In this document: positions 5,481 through 13,338 of the stretch, one piece after another
Position numbering within the stretch: the stretch's first letter is position 1
Layout: each line of letters opens with the position of its first letter
NCBI GenBank assembly: GCA_018065375.1
Contig: JAGHTJ010000076.1
Location: forward strand, 1 to 17,887
DNA: 17,887 bases
From: Candidatus Equinaster intestinalis
GTDB taxonomy: Bacteria; Bacillota_A; Clostridia; Oscillospirales; Acutalibacteraceae
Direction: 5' to 3'
Notes under the pieces: generated by a model
Database searches by the model: none
The model's input: the letters and a program-made list of their open reading frames with translations, nothing else
Told to the model about the DNA's origin: nothing
Program-made: the position numbers and the translations under genes

Positions 5481-6842
5481 ATGAAAATAGTTGTTATAGG
5501 ATGCGGAAAAATCGGTACGGCGGTAATTAAAAGCCTGCTTGATGAAGGTCACGATATTGTGGCGATGGATGATAATGCCGCGGTTGTCGAAGAGGTTACC
5601 AATATTTATGATGTTTTTGCCTTTTGCGGAAGCGGTACCGACTGCGATGCCCTTATCGAGGCGGGTGTAGCCGAGGCAGACGTTGTAATGGCATTTACCG
5701 GAAGCGATGAATTTAATATGCTTTCCTGCTTTTTGTCGCAGAGTCTCGGCGCGGCGTATACGGTAGCCAGAATTCGCAATCCCGAATATCATTCAAAGCG
5801 CCTTGATTTTATCAAGCAGCAGCTAAATATTTCGCTCATTGTAAACCCCGAGCTGCTTGTTGCCAAGGAGCTTGCAAATGTCCTTAAGCTTCCTACTGCC
5901 GCAGGGGTTGAAACCTTTTCGCGCGGCAAGTTCGAAATGGCGGAAATCGTAATTAAGGAGGATTCCCCCTTAAACGGTATGAGCCTTATGGAGCTTAAGA
6001 AAAAATATCCCGATAATTTCCTTATCTCTGCCGTATCACGCGGCGAGGAGGTCTTTATTCCGGACGGTAATTTTGTTCTTCAAAGCGGCGATAAAATCGG
6101 TATCACGGCAAATTCAAGCGATATTGTAAAAATTTTCCGAACACTCAAGTTTGAAACAAAAAAAGCGCGCAATATTATGATTATCGGCGCTACAACTACG
6201 TCATATTATCTTTCGAAGCTGCTTATGTCAAGCGGAAACACCGTAAAGATAATAGATGCGGATTTGGAAAGATGTAAACAGTTCAGCGAAATCCTGCCCG
6301 AGGCGGTAATTATAAACGGCGATGCCGCCCACGAGGAAATTTTGCGTGAAGAGGGAATAAAAGAGGTTGACGCTTTTGTTTCGCTTACCGGTATGGACGA
6401 GCAGAATATCCTCCTTTCATATTTTGCAAAGCTTGAGGAGGTTCCGAAGGTAGTGCTTAAGGTAAAGCGCACCGAATTTATAAGAACCGCCCATAATCTC
6501 GGACTTGACAGTATTGCTTCTGCCCGCAAAACAACGGCTGATATAATTGCCGGATTTGTACGCGCGCTTCATAATTCGATCGGAAGCAAGGTTGAAACCC
6601 TTTATAAGCTGATGGACGGTAAGGCGGAGGCACTCGAATTCATTGCTCTGCCCGATTGCAGTATACTCGGTATACCCCTTAAAAATCTTACCACCAAAGA
6701 AAACACCCTCGTTGCCGGTATAATAAGGGGCGGCAAAACGATAATCCCAACCGGAGAAGATGCTATTATGGCGGACGATAGGGTTGTTGTTTTAACATCG
6801 GGACATACCTTTGATGACCTTTCCGAAATAGTCAAGAGGTAA
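5481..6842 (+). CDS. trkA: TrkA, regulatory subunit of potassium uptake system
   Basis: A 453-residue cytoplasmic protein with two RCK halves, as in E. coli-type TrkA. The first Rossmann domain begins at residue 1 with the nucleotide-binding motif GCGKIG (7-12) and an acidic pair at 30-31 for NAD(H) ribose binding; a TrkA-C domain follows at about 145-220. The second half starts at about 231, but its glycine motif is degenerate (GATTTS, 236-241), so it may not bind nucleotide; its TrkA-C domain covers about 375-453. The start at 5481 is chosen over an in-frame ATG at 5409 because GGGGAGAGG (5464-5472) sits in front of it and the upper ATG lies on the promoter. trkH begins four bases after the stop, forming a two-gene potassium transport operon. 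Confidence 0.95.
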   Translation: MKIVVIGCGKIGTAVIKSLLDEGHDIVAMDDNAAVVEEVTNIYDVFAFCGSGTDCDALIEAGVAEADVVMAFTGSDEFNMLSCFLSQSLGAAYTVARIRNPEYHSKRLDFIKQQLNISLIVNPELLVAKELANVLKLPTAAGVETFSRGKFEMAEIVIKEDSPLNGMSLMELKKKYPDNFLISAVSRGEEVFIPDGNFVLQSGDKIGITANSSDIVKIFRTLKFETKKARNIMIIGATTTSYYLSKLLMSSGNTVKIIDADLERCKQFSEILPEAVIINGDAAHEEILREEGIKEVDAFVSLTGMDEQNILLSYFAKLEEVPKVVLKVKRTEFIRTAHNLGLDSIASARKTTADIIAGFVRALHNSIGSKVETLYKLMDGKAEALEFIALPDCSILGIPLKNLTTKENTLVAGIIRGGKTIIPTGEDAIMADDRVVVLTSGHTFDDLSEIVKR

Positions 6843-6846
6843 GATT

Positions 6847-8292
6847 ATGAATAAAAGAATGATTTTCAGCTCCGTGGGAATGGTGCTTATGTTTGAATCG
6901 GCATTGCTCGTTCTCCCGATTATAACCTCGCTTATTTACGGCGAAAAATGCGTATTTGCATTTTTGATAACGGCGGTGGGCGCATTTTTGGCAGGCCTTC
7001 TGATAAAGGTTTTAAGCCGCCCGAAAACCCACGTTATATACGCCAAAGAGGGATTTGTAATAGTTGCATTTACCTGGATAGTGCTTTCCCTCGTGGGAGC
7101 TCTGCCCTTTGTTTTGAGCGGTGAAATTCCCTCATACGCAGATGCCTTTTTTGAAACGGTGAGCGGCTTTACTACTACCGGCGCATCGGTAGTTACCAAT
7201 GTTGAGGAGCTTTCTCACGGCGTTCTTTTCTGGAGAAGCTTTACCCACTTTATAGGCGGTATGGGAATACTCGTTTTCGTAATGGCGATTATGCCCAAGG
7301 TATCGGATAGACCGATGCATATTCTCCGCGCCGAAATGCCGGGTCCGGTTATAGGTAAGGTAGTGCCAAAGGCAAGAGAAACCGCAAAAATCCTCTACCT
7401 TATTTATATTGCCGTAACACTTTTGGAGGCGATTTTGCTTTCATTCGGCGATATGAGCATATTTGAAAGTCTGCTCCACGCGCTCGGTACGGCAGGTACC
7501 GGCGGCTTCGGACTTAAAGCAGACAGTATCGTAAGCTATTCGGCGTATACCCAATGGGTTATCACGATATTTATGTATGTATTCTCGGTTAACTTTAACC
7601 TTTATTATCTGCTTCTTATCCGTAATTTCCGTTCAGCCCTTTCGAGCCGTGAGCTCTGGTTCTTCTTCGGCGTTGTTGCGGCATCGGTTGGCGTTATTAC
7701 GATAAATATTTACTCGATTTACGGCAACACGGCAGACAGTGTTCGCCATTCGGCGTTCCAGGTTGCAACGGTGCTTTCAACTACCGGTTATTCGAGTGCA
7801 GACTTTAATACCTGGCCTTTGCTTTCAAAAACCCTGCTGGTGTGCCTTATGTTTATGGGCGGCTGTGCAGGCTCTACGGCGGGCGGTATTAAGGCTTCGC
7901 GAATACTTATGATGTTCAAGATTATCGGCAAGGAAATACGCCGCGCAATACACCCGCGCTCGGTGGATACCGTGAGAATGGACGGTAAGAGTGTTGATAA
8001 TGCCACCGTAAGAAGCGTTACGAATTATTTTCTTATATATTTCGTTTGCTTTATTGCAATCTTCCTTCTGCTCGGATTTGAGCCCTTTGATTTTGAAACC
8101 AACTTCACGGCTACAACGGCATGCTTCAATAATATAGGTCCGGGACTCGGTATGGTAGGCCCCATGGGAAGCTATAGCGGATATTCGGTATTCTCGAAAG
8201 TTTTGCTTTCCTTTGCAATGCTTTTCGGCAGACTTGAAATTTTCCCGATGATAGTAATATTCGTTCCGTCCACATGGAAAAAGAATAAATAA
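6847..8292 (+). CDS. trkH: TrkH-type potassium channel/transporter subunit
   Basis: A 481-residue integral membrane protein of the Trk/Ktr/HKT family, the ion-conducting partner of TrkA. The four pore-loop filter segments are visible: SGFTTTGAS (106-114), GTAGTGGFG (214-222), STTGYSSAD (311-319) and CFNNIGPGLG (426-435). The conserved end GRLEIFP (461-467) is also present. Two N-terminal helices precede the first repeat, as in TrkH and KtrB. The ribosome binding site AAGAGG lies in the last codons of trkA, so translation is probably coupled. A strong terminator follows. Confidence 0.95.
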   Translation: MNKRMIFSSVGMVLMFESALLVLPIITSLIYGEKCVFAFLITAVGAFLAGLLIKVLSRPKTHVIYAKEGFVIVAFTWIVLSLVGALPFVLSGEIPSYADAFFETVSGFTTTGASVVTNVEELSHGVLFWRSFTHFIGGMGILVFVMAIMPKVSDRPMHILRAEMPGPVIGKVVPKARETAKILYLIYIAVTLLEAILLSFGDMSIFESLLHALGTAGTGGFGLKADSIVSYSAYTQWVITIFMYVFSVNFNLYYLLLIRNFRSALSSRELWFFFGVVAASVGVITINIYSIYGNTADSVRHSAFQVATVLSTTGYSSADFNTWPLLSKTLLVCLMFMGGCAGSTAGGIKASRILMMFKIIGKEIRRAIHPRSVDTVRMDGKSVDNATVRSVTNYFLIYFVCFIAIFLLLGFEPFDFETNFTATTACFNNIGPGLGMVGPMGSYSGYSVFSKVLLSFAMLFGRLEIFPMIVIFVPSTWKKNK

Positions 8293-8300
8293 TGATTAAA

Positions 8301-8327
8301 GGGAGGGCAAAGCCCTCCCTTGTTTTT
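8301..8327 (+). terminator. Intrinsic terminator of trkA-trkH
   Basis: GGGAGGGC (8301-8308) and GCCCTCCC (8312-8319) pair around AAA, followed by TTGTTTTT. It begins nine bases after the trkH stop. Confidence 0.93.
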
Positions 8328-8334
8328 GTGCTTT

Positions 8335-8365
8335 ATTAAAACAGCCCGCCGTAACGGCAGGCTGT
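8335..8365 (-). terminator. Intrinsic terminator of the rodA-type gene
   Basis: Minus strand: ACAGCCTGCCG (8355-8365) pairs with CGGCGGGCTGT (8341-8351) around loop TTA, with a G-U wobble at one position, then TTTAAT. It lies just downstream of the rodA stop and next to the trkH terminator, as expected for convergent genes. Confidence 0.85.
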
Positions 8366-8375
8366 TATCAATGTT

Positions 8376-9506
8376 TTAAGAATCCCGCAGATGTGAAATT
8401 CGGGAGAATCGGTGCATATACACACTCATTACAAGCCCGATGCCAAGTAGCAGACATACAAGCGAGGTACCTCCCGCCGAGAAGAAGGGCAAGGTTATGC
8501 CGATAACCGGAAGTATTGAAAGGCACATACCCACATTTATTATTATGTGGGCAAGCAGCATTGTGAACATACCCACACAAATATAGGTTCCCGATTTTCT
8601 GTAGCAGCCTTTTCCTATCAGCAAAATGCGTATGCAGATTGCCGCAAGCAAAAGCATAACTGCCAAAAGACCGATAAATCCGAGTTCTTCTCCGATGGAA
8701 ACGAAGATAAAGTCGTTGTGCATTTCGGGAACGCCGTTTGTCTGCGTTAAATCGCCGTTTAAATAACCCTGACCAAACCAACCGCCGCCCGATAGCGCAA
8801 GGCTTCCGCGGTATTGCTGGTAGCCGCCGTTTTGAATATCAACCTCACTGCTTAAAATGTTTAAAATTCTTTCGCGCTGGTCGTCATTCATAACGAAGAA
8901 GTATACAAAGGGCGAGGCTACTGCCGCGCTTCCGAAGAAAATGAGGAAATATTTAAGCTTTACACCTGCGGCGCAGAGCATACCGAGCGCCATAATCGCA
9001 AATACGAGTGCTGTTCCGTCATCTCCCTGGAAATGTATGATTACCGTGGGTAAAAATCCGTGAACACAAGCGGGCAGAAGATATTTTAAGTTGTTTATAT
9101 TGTCCTGTATCGCTTCGAGGTGCGCCGAAAAGGTTATCAAAAACATAATTTTGAGCAGCTCTGCGGGCTGAAAGGAAACGGGGCCTATGAGAAGCCATGC
9201 CTTGTCGTCCGTACCCGGAGGAGCGTAACCGATAAAAAATGTAAGTATAACCGGAACTATGCCTGCAAGCGCCGCAATCGGCCAGAATTTAAGGTAGACC
9301 GAAAAATCAAAAAGAGAAATTACTATTATGGCGGCAACTCCGATAAGCAGAGCGCCGAGCTGTGTGAAAAACTGACTGTAGCTACCTGTATAATTCGTTG
9401 CGGAAAGCACCGCCGCGCAACCGAAAAGCGAAGTAAAAAGACAGAGTATAAAAAGAATTTTATCACATTCGCGGATATAGTCCGCAATGCGCGCAAAAAT
9501 TTTCAT
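8376..9506 (-). CDS. rodA: RodA/FtsW-type SEDS peptidoglycan glycosyltransferase
   Basis: A 376-residue polytopic membrane protein of the SEDS family, which polymerises lipid II into glycan strands with a class B PBP. Family marks: FQPAELLKI (112-120), the loop GGYQQYRGSLALSGGGWFGQGYLNG (227-251), MHNDFIF with the catalytic-type D265, GEELGFIG (272-279), and LPVIGITLPFFSAGGTSL near the C-terminus. About ten hydrophobic segments are visible. The start is ATG at 9506 with GGAGG eight bases upstream. The RodA assignment rather than FtsW or SpoVE rests on overall similarity and the lack of a division/murein cluster around it, so that choice is uncertain. It is a single gene with its own promoter and terminator. 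Confidence 0.9.
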   Translation of the reverse strand: MKIFARIADYIRECDKILFILCLFTSLFGCAAVLSATNYTGSYSQFFTQLGALLIGVAAIIVISLFDFSVYLKFWPIAALAGIVPVILTFFIGYAPPGTDDKAWLLIGPVSFQPAELLKIMFLITFSAHLEAIQDNINNLKYLLPACVHGFLPTVIIHFQGDDGTALVFAIMALGMLCAAGVKLKYFLIFFGSAAVASPFVYFFVMNDDQRERILNILSSEVDIQNGGYQQYRGSLALSGGGWFGQGYLNGDLTQTNGVPEMHNDFIFVSIGEELGFIGLLAVMLLLAAICIRILLIGKGCYRKSGTYICVGMFTMLLAHIIINVGMCLSILPVIGITLPFFSAGGTSLVCLLLGIGLVMSVYMHRFSRISHLRDS

Positions 9507-9526
9507 ATTCTTTCCTCCTTACTTTC

Positions 9527-9555
9527 ATTATATTTTATATATCGTGTTTTTTCAA
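9527..9555 (-). promoter_or_regulatory. Sigma-A-type promoter for the rodA-type gene
   Basis: Minus strand: TTGAAA (9550-9555), 17-bp spacer, TATAAT (9527-9532). It is close to consensus and about 20 bases before the start codon. Confidence 0.8.
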
Positions 9556-9563
9556 GTAAATGT

Positions 9564-9592
9564 TTGATATTTGAAGCCTTTTATAGTATAAT
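9564..9592 (+). promoter_or_regulatory. Sigma-A-type promoter for the tsaE-tsaB-rpiB-upp-ppa operon
   Basis: TTGATA (9564-9569), 17-bp spacer, TATAAT (9587-9592), followed by AGGGAGG (9602-9608). It is back-to-back with the rodA promoter; the two -35 elements are separated by eight bases. Confidence 0.82.
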
Positions 9593-9615
9593 GAAGAAAA
9601 TAGGGAGGTGTGCGA

Positions 9616-10044
9616 ATGGCAAGCTTTAAAACAAACAGCGAAGCGGAAACCGAAAAGGTTGCCGAAAATCTTGCGCATCACCTAAAGGGCGGCGAGGTAA
9701 TAGCCTTTACGGGTGACCTCGGAGCCGGTAAAACCTGCTTTACAAGGGGACTTGCCCGCGGACTCGGCTTTTCGGGTACGGTCAATTCGCCTACATTTGC
9801 CCTCGTAAACGAATATATCGGCGGCAGACTTCCGGTTTATCATTTTGATATGTACCGTGTAAACAGCTGGGAGGACCTTTATTCAACCGGATTTTTCGAA
9901 TATATGGATGCCGGCGGAATTTTAGCGGTTGAATGGAGCGAAAATATCGCCAATGCCTTGAATAATGATACAATATATGTTAAAATAGATAAGATAGGTG
10001 AAGCTTCTCGCCAAATTGAGATAACGGGGGTGGAAGGGCTTTGA
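9616..10044 (+). CDS. tsaE: TsaE, ATPase for tRNA t6A biosynthesis
   Basis: A 142-residue P-loop ATPase. With TsaB and TsaD it completes threonylcarbamoyl transfer to A37 of ANN-decoding tRNAs. Walker A is TGDLGAGKT (32-40); the family motifs SPTFALVNEY (59-68), HFDMYR (76-81) and AVEWSEN (104-110) are present. ATG at 9616 is preferred over the GTG at 9610 because it has the best spacing (seven bases) to AGGGAGG. It is the first gene of a five-gene operon and its stop overlaps the TTG start of tsaB. Confidence 0.95.
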   Translation: MASFKTNSEAETEKVAENLAHHLKGGEVIAFTGDLGAGKTCFTRGLARGLGFSGTVNSPTFALVNEYIGGRLPVYHFDMYRVNSWEDLYSTGFFEYMDAGGILAVEWSENIANALNNDTIYVKIDKIGEASRQIEITGVEGL

Positions 10045-10745
10045 AAATTTTAGCGGTTGAATGCAGTGCTTCGGCGGCGTCCTGCGCAATTATCGAAAAC
10101 GGCAAAATCATAGCCCACGCTCTTACGAATACGGCGGTTACACATTCGCAAACCTTAATGCCGTCTGTAGATTTCGTGCTCAAAATAGCAAATCTTACCG
10201 TAAAGGATATAGACGCTTTTGCGGTTGCGGCGGGTCCGGGCTCATTTACCGGAATCAGAATAGGTATAAGTGCGGTAAAGGGTCTTGCGCTTCCCGAAAA
10301 TAAAGATTGCATATCGGTTTCGTCTCTGCTCGGTATGGCATATTCAAACCGAAATACCGATGGTATACTTTGCGCGGTTATGGATGCAAGGTGTTCGCAG
10401 GTTTATAATGCGCTTTTTGAGATTAAAAACGGCGAAATATCCAGGCTCACTGAAGACCGTGCAGTTACCTGTGAATGTCTTGCGGCAGAGCTTAAGGAAA
10501 AGTATAGTGATAAAAAAATAACAGTTACCGGAGACGGAACAGGGGTGTTTATGCCCTATGCCGAAAACGTCTGTGCCGCAGATACGACAGTAAGGTATCA
10601 AAACGCCTGCGGTATTGCCGCGGCGGCTGAACAGTTATATTTATCGGGAGAAAAGGTCAGCGCAAAAGAGCTTTGCCCGATTTATTTAAGGCTTCCTCAA
10701 GCAGAGAGGGAGCTCAAAGCAAAATTACAGGGGGAAATAAAATGA
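10041..10745 (+). CDS. tsaB: TsaB, tRNA t6A biosynthesis scaffold protein
   Basis: A 234-residue ASKHA-fold protein, paralogue and partner of TsaD; it bridges TsaD and TsaE but lacks the full active site. N-terminal MKILAVECSASAASCAII and the signature AGPGSFTGIRIG (69-80) identify it. It begins at TTG 10041, sharing TTGA with the tsaE stop, with the G-rich GGGGGTGGAAGG upstream; it ends in ATGA shared with the rpiB start. In many Firmicutes rimI and tsaD follow here; in this genome they must lie elsewhere. Confidence 0.94.
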   Translation: MKILAVECSASAASCAIIENGKIIAHALTNTAVTHSQTLMPSVDFVLKIANLTVKDIDAFAVAAGPGSFTGIRIGISAVKGLALPENKDCISVSSLLGMAYSNRNTDGILCAVMDARCSQVYNALFEIKNGEISRLTEDRAVTCECLAAELKEKYSDKKITVTGDGTGVFMPYAENVCAADTTVRYQNACGIAAAAEQLYLSGEKVSAKELCPIYLRLPQAERELKAKLQGEIK

Positions 10746-11182
10746 ACATTGCAGTAGGATGCGACCATGGCGGTTTAAGACATAAAAACGCCATTATCGA
10801 ACATTTGAGAAGACGCGGTTTCGGAGTTATGGATTTCGGAACCAACACAACCGATTCGGTTGATTATCCCGATATTGCCCTGCCGGTATCGAAAAGTGTT
10901 GCTTCGGGTCAGAATGACCTCGGAATACTTATCTGCGGCACCGGAATAGGTATGTCGCTTACGGCGAATAAGGTTAAGGGAATTCGCGCGGCGGCTTGCA
11001 GTGAGCATTTTTCCGCCAAATACACCCGCAAGCACAATGATTCAAATATTTTGTGTTTAGGCGGCAGAGTTGTAGGAATAGGTACGGCTATTGAGCTGGT
11101 TGATTTGTTTGTTGATACCAAGTTTGAGGGCGGCAGACATCAGCGCAGAGTAGATAAAATAATGTCATTGGAAAACAAATAA
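10742..11182 (+). CDS. rpiB: Ribose-5-phosphate isomerase B
   Basis: A 146-residue RpiB/LacAB-family enzyme interconverting ribose 5-phosphate and ribulose 5-phosphate in the pentose phosphate pathway. CDHGG (7-11) holds the D8/H9 pair that helps ring opening; the catalytic Cys is C65 in CGTGIGMS, and the phosphate-binding arginines near 133-137 (RHQRR) are present. The length is normal. The ATG overlaps the tsaB stop (ATGA) and follows AGGGGG, so translation is probably coupled. The longer in-frame extension into tsaB is rejected. RpiB next to Upp is a recurrent Firmicute arrangement that supplies ribose phosphate for PRPP. Confidence 0.96.
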   Translation: MNIAVGCDHGGLRHKNAIIEHLRRRGFGVMDFGTNTTDSVDYPDIALPVSKSVASGQNDLGILICGTGIGMSLTANKVKGIRAAACSEHFSAKYTRKHNDSNILCLGGRVVGIGTAIELVDLFVDTKFEGGRHQRRVDKIMSLENK

Positions 11183-11200
11183 TTTCGGAGGAATGTAAAA

Positions 11201-11836
11201 ATGGAAACAAAAAACGTATTTATAATGGACCATCCGCTTATCCAGCATAAGCTCAGCATATTGAGGGATGAAAACACCGGTTCAAAGCAGTTCAGAGAGT
11301 TGGTAAGCGAAATTGCCACACTTATCTGTTTTGAGGCAACCCGCGATTTGCCCCTTAAGGAAATCGAAACCAAAACTCCCATTACCACCGCAAAAACCAA
11401 GGTTATTGCCGGTAAGAAGATGGCGTTTGTTCCGATACTCCGTGCCGGTCTCGGTATGGTAGACGGCGTACTTAACCTTATCCCTTCTGCAAGGGTTGGT
11501 CATATCGGTATGTATAGAGACCCGAAAACCCATAAGCCGGTTGATTACTACTGCAAGCTTCCTGCAGACCTCGGAGAAAGAGACGTTTTCGTTCTCGACC
11601 CGATGCTGGCTACTGGCGGAAGCGCCATTGATGCCGTTACACGTATCAAGGAGTTTTCACCCAAGCGTATTAAATTTATGTGCATAATTGCCGCTCCCGA
11701 AGGTCTTGAAGCATTTACCAAGGCTCATCCGGACGTTGAGGTTTACTGTGCCGGTCTTGACGACCATCTTAACGAAAACTGCTATATCGTACCCGGCCTC
11801 GGTGATGCCGGTGACCGTATATTCGGTACAAAATAA
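11201..11836 (+). CDS. upp: Uracil phosphoribosyltransferase
   Basis: A 211-residue type I PRTase that converts uracil and PRPP to UMP and pyrophosphate. The PRPP-binding motif is [14 protein letters not shown] (129-142); the uracil-binding end [12 protein letters not shown] (199-210) is intact. Length matches the family. A clear GGAGG precedes the ATG, with an 18-base gap after rpiB. It sits between rpiB, which feeds ribose phosphate for PRPP, and ppa, which can remove the pyrophosphate product, so the three form a sensible salvage unit. Confidence 0.97.
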   Translation: METKNVFIMDHPLIQHKLSILRDENTGSKQFRELVSEIATLICFEATRDLPLKEIETKTPITTAKTKVIAGKKMAFVPILRAGLGMVDGVLNLIPSARVGHIGMYRDPKTHKPVDYYCKLPADLGERDVFVLDPMLATGGSAIDAVTRIKEFSPKRIKFMCIIAAPEGLEAFTKAHPDVEVYCAGLDDHLNENCYIVPGLGDAGDRIFGTK

Positions 11837-11854
11837 AATTAAGGGGGAATATCC

Positions 11855-12385
11855 GTGAATATCTGGCACGATATGAGTCCTAAGCGCATAAATAAAGATG
11901 ATTTTATTGCCGTAATCGAGATAGGCAAGGGCTCAAGCTGTAAGTATGAGCTCGATAAGGAAACCGGAATACTTATTCTTGACCGTATTCTTTATACCTC
12001 TACACACTATCCCGCAAACTACGGCTTCATTCCGAGAACCTATGCCGATGACCTTGACCCGCTCGATGTTCTCGTTTTGTGTTCTCAACCATTGGCGCCA
12101 TTAACGAGTGTGCGCTGTTATCCGATAGGCGTAATTTCGATGATTGATAACGGCAAAAAGGACGAAAAAATCATCGCAATACCCTTTAATGACCCGACAT
12201 ATAACTCTTATAAGGATATTGATGAAATACCCAAGCATAAATTTGAAGAAATGAGACATTTCTTTAAGGTTTATAAGGAGCTTGAGGGCAAGCAGACCGC
12301 AGTAAACGAGGTAAGCGGCAGAATTGAAGCCGAAAAGATTGTTGAAGCGGCCATAAACGGATATGTTGAAAGCTACTGCAAATAA
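11855..12385 (+). CDS. ppa: Inorganic pyrophosphatase, family I
   Basis: A 176-residue soluble family I pyrophosphatase, hydrolysing PPi to two phosphates with Mg2+. The signature DLDPLDV (66-72) contains the three metal-binding aspartates; HYPANYGFIP (51-60) is the usual conserved strand before it. Translation starts with GTG at 11855, seven bases after AAGGGGG; a downstream ATG (codon 7) lacks a good site. It is the last gene before a strong terminator. Many Firmicutes use family II (DHH) or membrane pyrophosphatases instead, so a family I enzyme here is worth noting. Confidence 0.95.
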   Translation: MNIWHDMSPKRINKDDFIAVIEIGKGSSCKYELDKETGILILDRILYTSTHYPANYGFIPRTYADDLDPLDVLVLCSQPLAPLTSVRCYPIGVISMIDNGKKDEKIIAIPFNDPTYNSYKDIDEIPKHKFEEMRHFFKVYKELEGKQTAVNEVSGRIEAEKIVEAAINGYVESYCK

Positions 12386-12390
12386 ATAAT

Positions 12391-12416
12391 AAAAAGCCGC
12401 CATTGGCGGCTTTTTT
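12391..12416 (+). terminator. Intrinsic terminator after ppa
   Basis: AAAAAGCCGCC (12391-12401) pairs with GGCGGC plus T6 (12405-12416) around loop ATT. It ends 12 bases before the next start codon, leaving no room for a separate promoter between terminator and gene. Confidence 0.92.
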
Positions 12417-12428
12417 AAAAGGAAAATT

Positions 12429-13289
12429 ATGAATAAATCAAAGATATATCTTATCCTTTCGATGCTGATTTTCGGCAGTATCGGAATTTTCAGAACCTAT
12501 ATCCCGATAGGCTCGGCGGTTCTTGCGGTTTTAAGGGGATTTATCGGAGCAATCTCGATAATCGTCATTATGCTGATAACCGGCAAAAAAATCGACTTTG
12601 CGGCGATTAAAAAAAATCTGTTTCTGCTGATACTTTCGGGAGTTTTTGTAGGCTTTAACTGGATGTTGCTTTTCGAGGCATACATTTATACAACCGTTTC
12701 TGTGGCGACACTCTGCTACTATATGGCACCGATTTTTGTAATAATCGTTTCCCCGTTTTTGCTGGACGAAAAAATGACATTGAAGAAAATAATATGCGTT
12801 ATCGTGGCGGCATTGGGAATGGCGTTTGTTTCGGGAGCGCTCGGTGAATCGAGCAAGGCAAATGTACGGGGTGTGCTTTTCGGACTCGGCGCGGCGGTAA
12901 TGTATGCAGGAATTATTGTATGCAATAAAAAAATCAAAGGTGTGGATTTTTACTCAAAAACCGCAATTCAGCTTTTCGTTGCATCGGTTTCGGTATTGCC
13001 GTATGCACTTAAGGGCGGGGAGTTGCCCGCATTATCCGCCGGAACCATAGCGCTGATAATAATTGTCGGAGTAGTACATACGGGGATTGCCTATGCGCTT
13101 TATTTTGCTTCTATGGACGGATTGACCGCACAAACTGTGGCAATCTTCAGTTATATAGACCCTGCCGTTGCGGTTTTGAGCTCGGTCGTAATATTATGTC
13201 AACCGTTTACCTTGATGCAGCTTGCGGGAGTCGTTTTGATACTCGGCGCATCTTGTGTCTCTGAAATCAAACCGAAAATCAAAGAGTAA
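12429..13289 (+). CDS. EamA/DMT-family transporter
   Basis: A 286-residue membrane protein of the drug/metabolite transporter superfamily: two tandem EamA repeats of about 140 residues, ten hydrophobic segments in all. The first repeat runs MNKSKIYLILSMLIFGSIGI to about 138; the second begins near NVRGVLFGLGAAVMYAGII (about 144) and ends with FSYIDPAVAVLSSVVILCQP and a final helix. Members export amino acids, nucleobases or drugs; the substrate here cannot be told. AAGGA lies about seven bases before ATG. The ppa terminator directly upstream means expression likely depends on readthrough or on a promoter inside ppa. A bidirectional terminator follows. Confidence 0.93.
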   Translation: MNKSKIYLILSMLIFGSIGIFRTYIPIGSAVLAVLRGFIGAISIIVIMLITGKKIDFAAIKKNLFLLILSGVFVGFNWMLLFEAYIYTTVSVATLCYYMAPIFVIIVSPFLLDEKMTLKKIICVIVAALGMAFVSGALGESSKANVRGVLFGLGAAVMYAGIIVCNKKIKGVDFYSKTAIQLFVASVSVLPYALKGGELPALSAGTIALIIIVGVVHTGIAYALYFASMDGLTAQTVAIFSYIDPAVAVLSSVVILCQPFTLMQLAGVVLILGASCVSEIKPKIKE

Positions 13290-13301
13290 TTCACAAAAGA
13301 A

Positions 13302-13334
13302 AAATGCCTGCCGTTGCGGCAGGCATTTCATTTT
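13302..13334. terminator. Bidirectional intrinsic terminator
   Basis: AAATGCCTGCCG (13302-13313) and CGGCAGGCATTT (13317-13328) form a 12-bp stem with loop TTG. T-rich tracts follow on both strands (CATTTTTT on plus; TTTTTCTTTT on minus). It serves the EamA gene and the convergent CDF operon. Confidence 0.92.
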
Positions 13335-13338
13335 TTAT

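Noticed and set aside
8301..8365. The paired hairpins between trkH and rodA as a recombination site
   Set aside because: Each stem has a T-rich tail on the strand of its own gene, matching two ordinary terminators of convergent genes.
9120..9629. Plus-strand open frame antisense to rodA
   Set aside because: Its composition is that of an antisense shadow, and it runs across two strong promoters.
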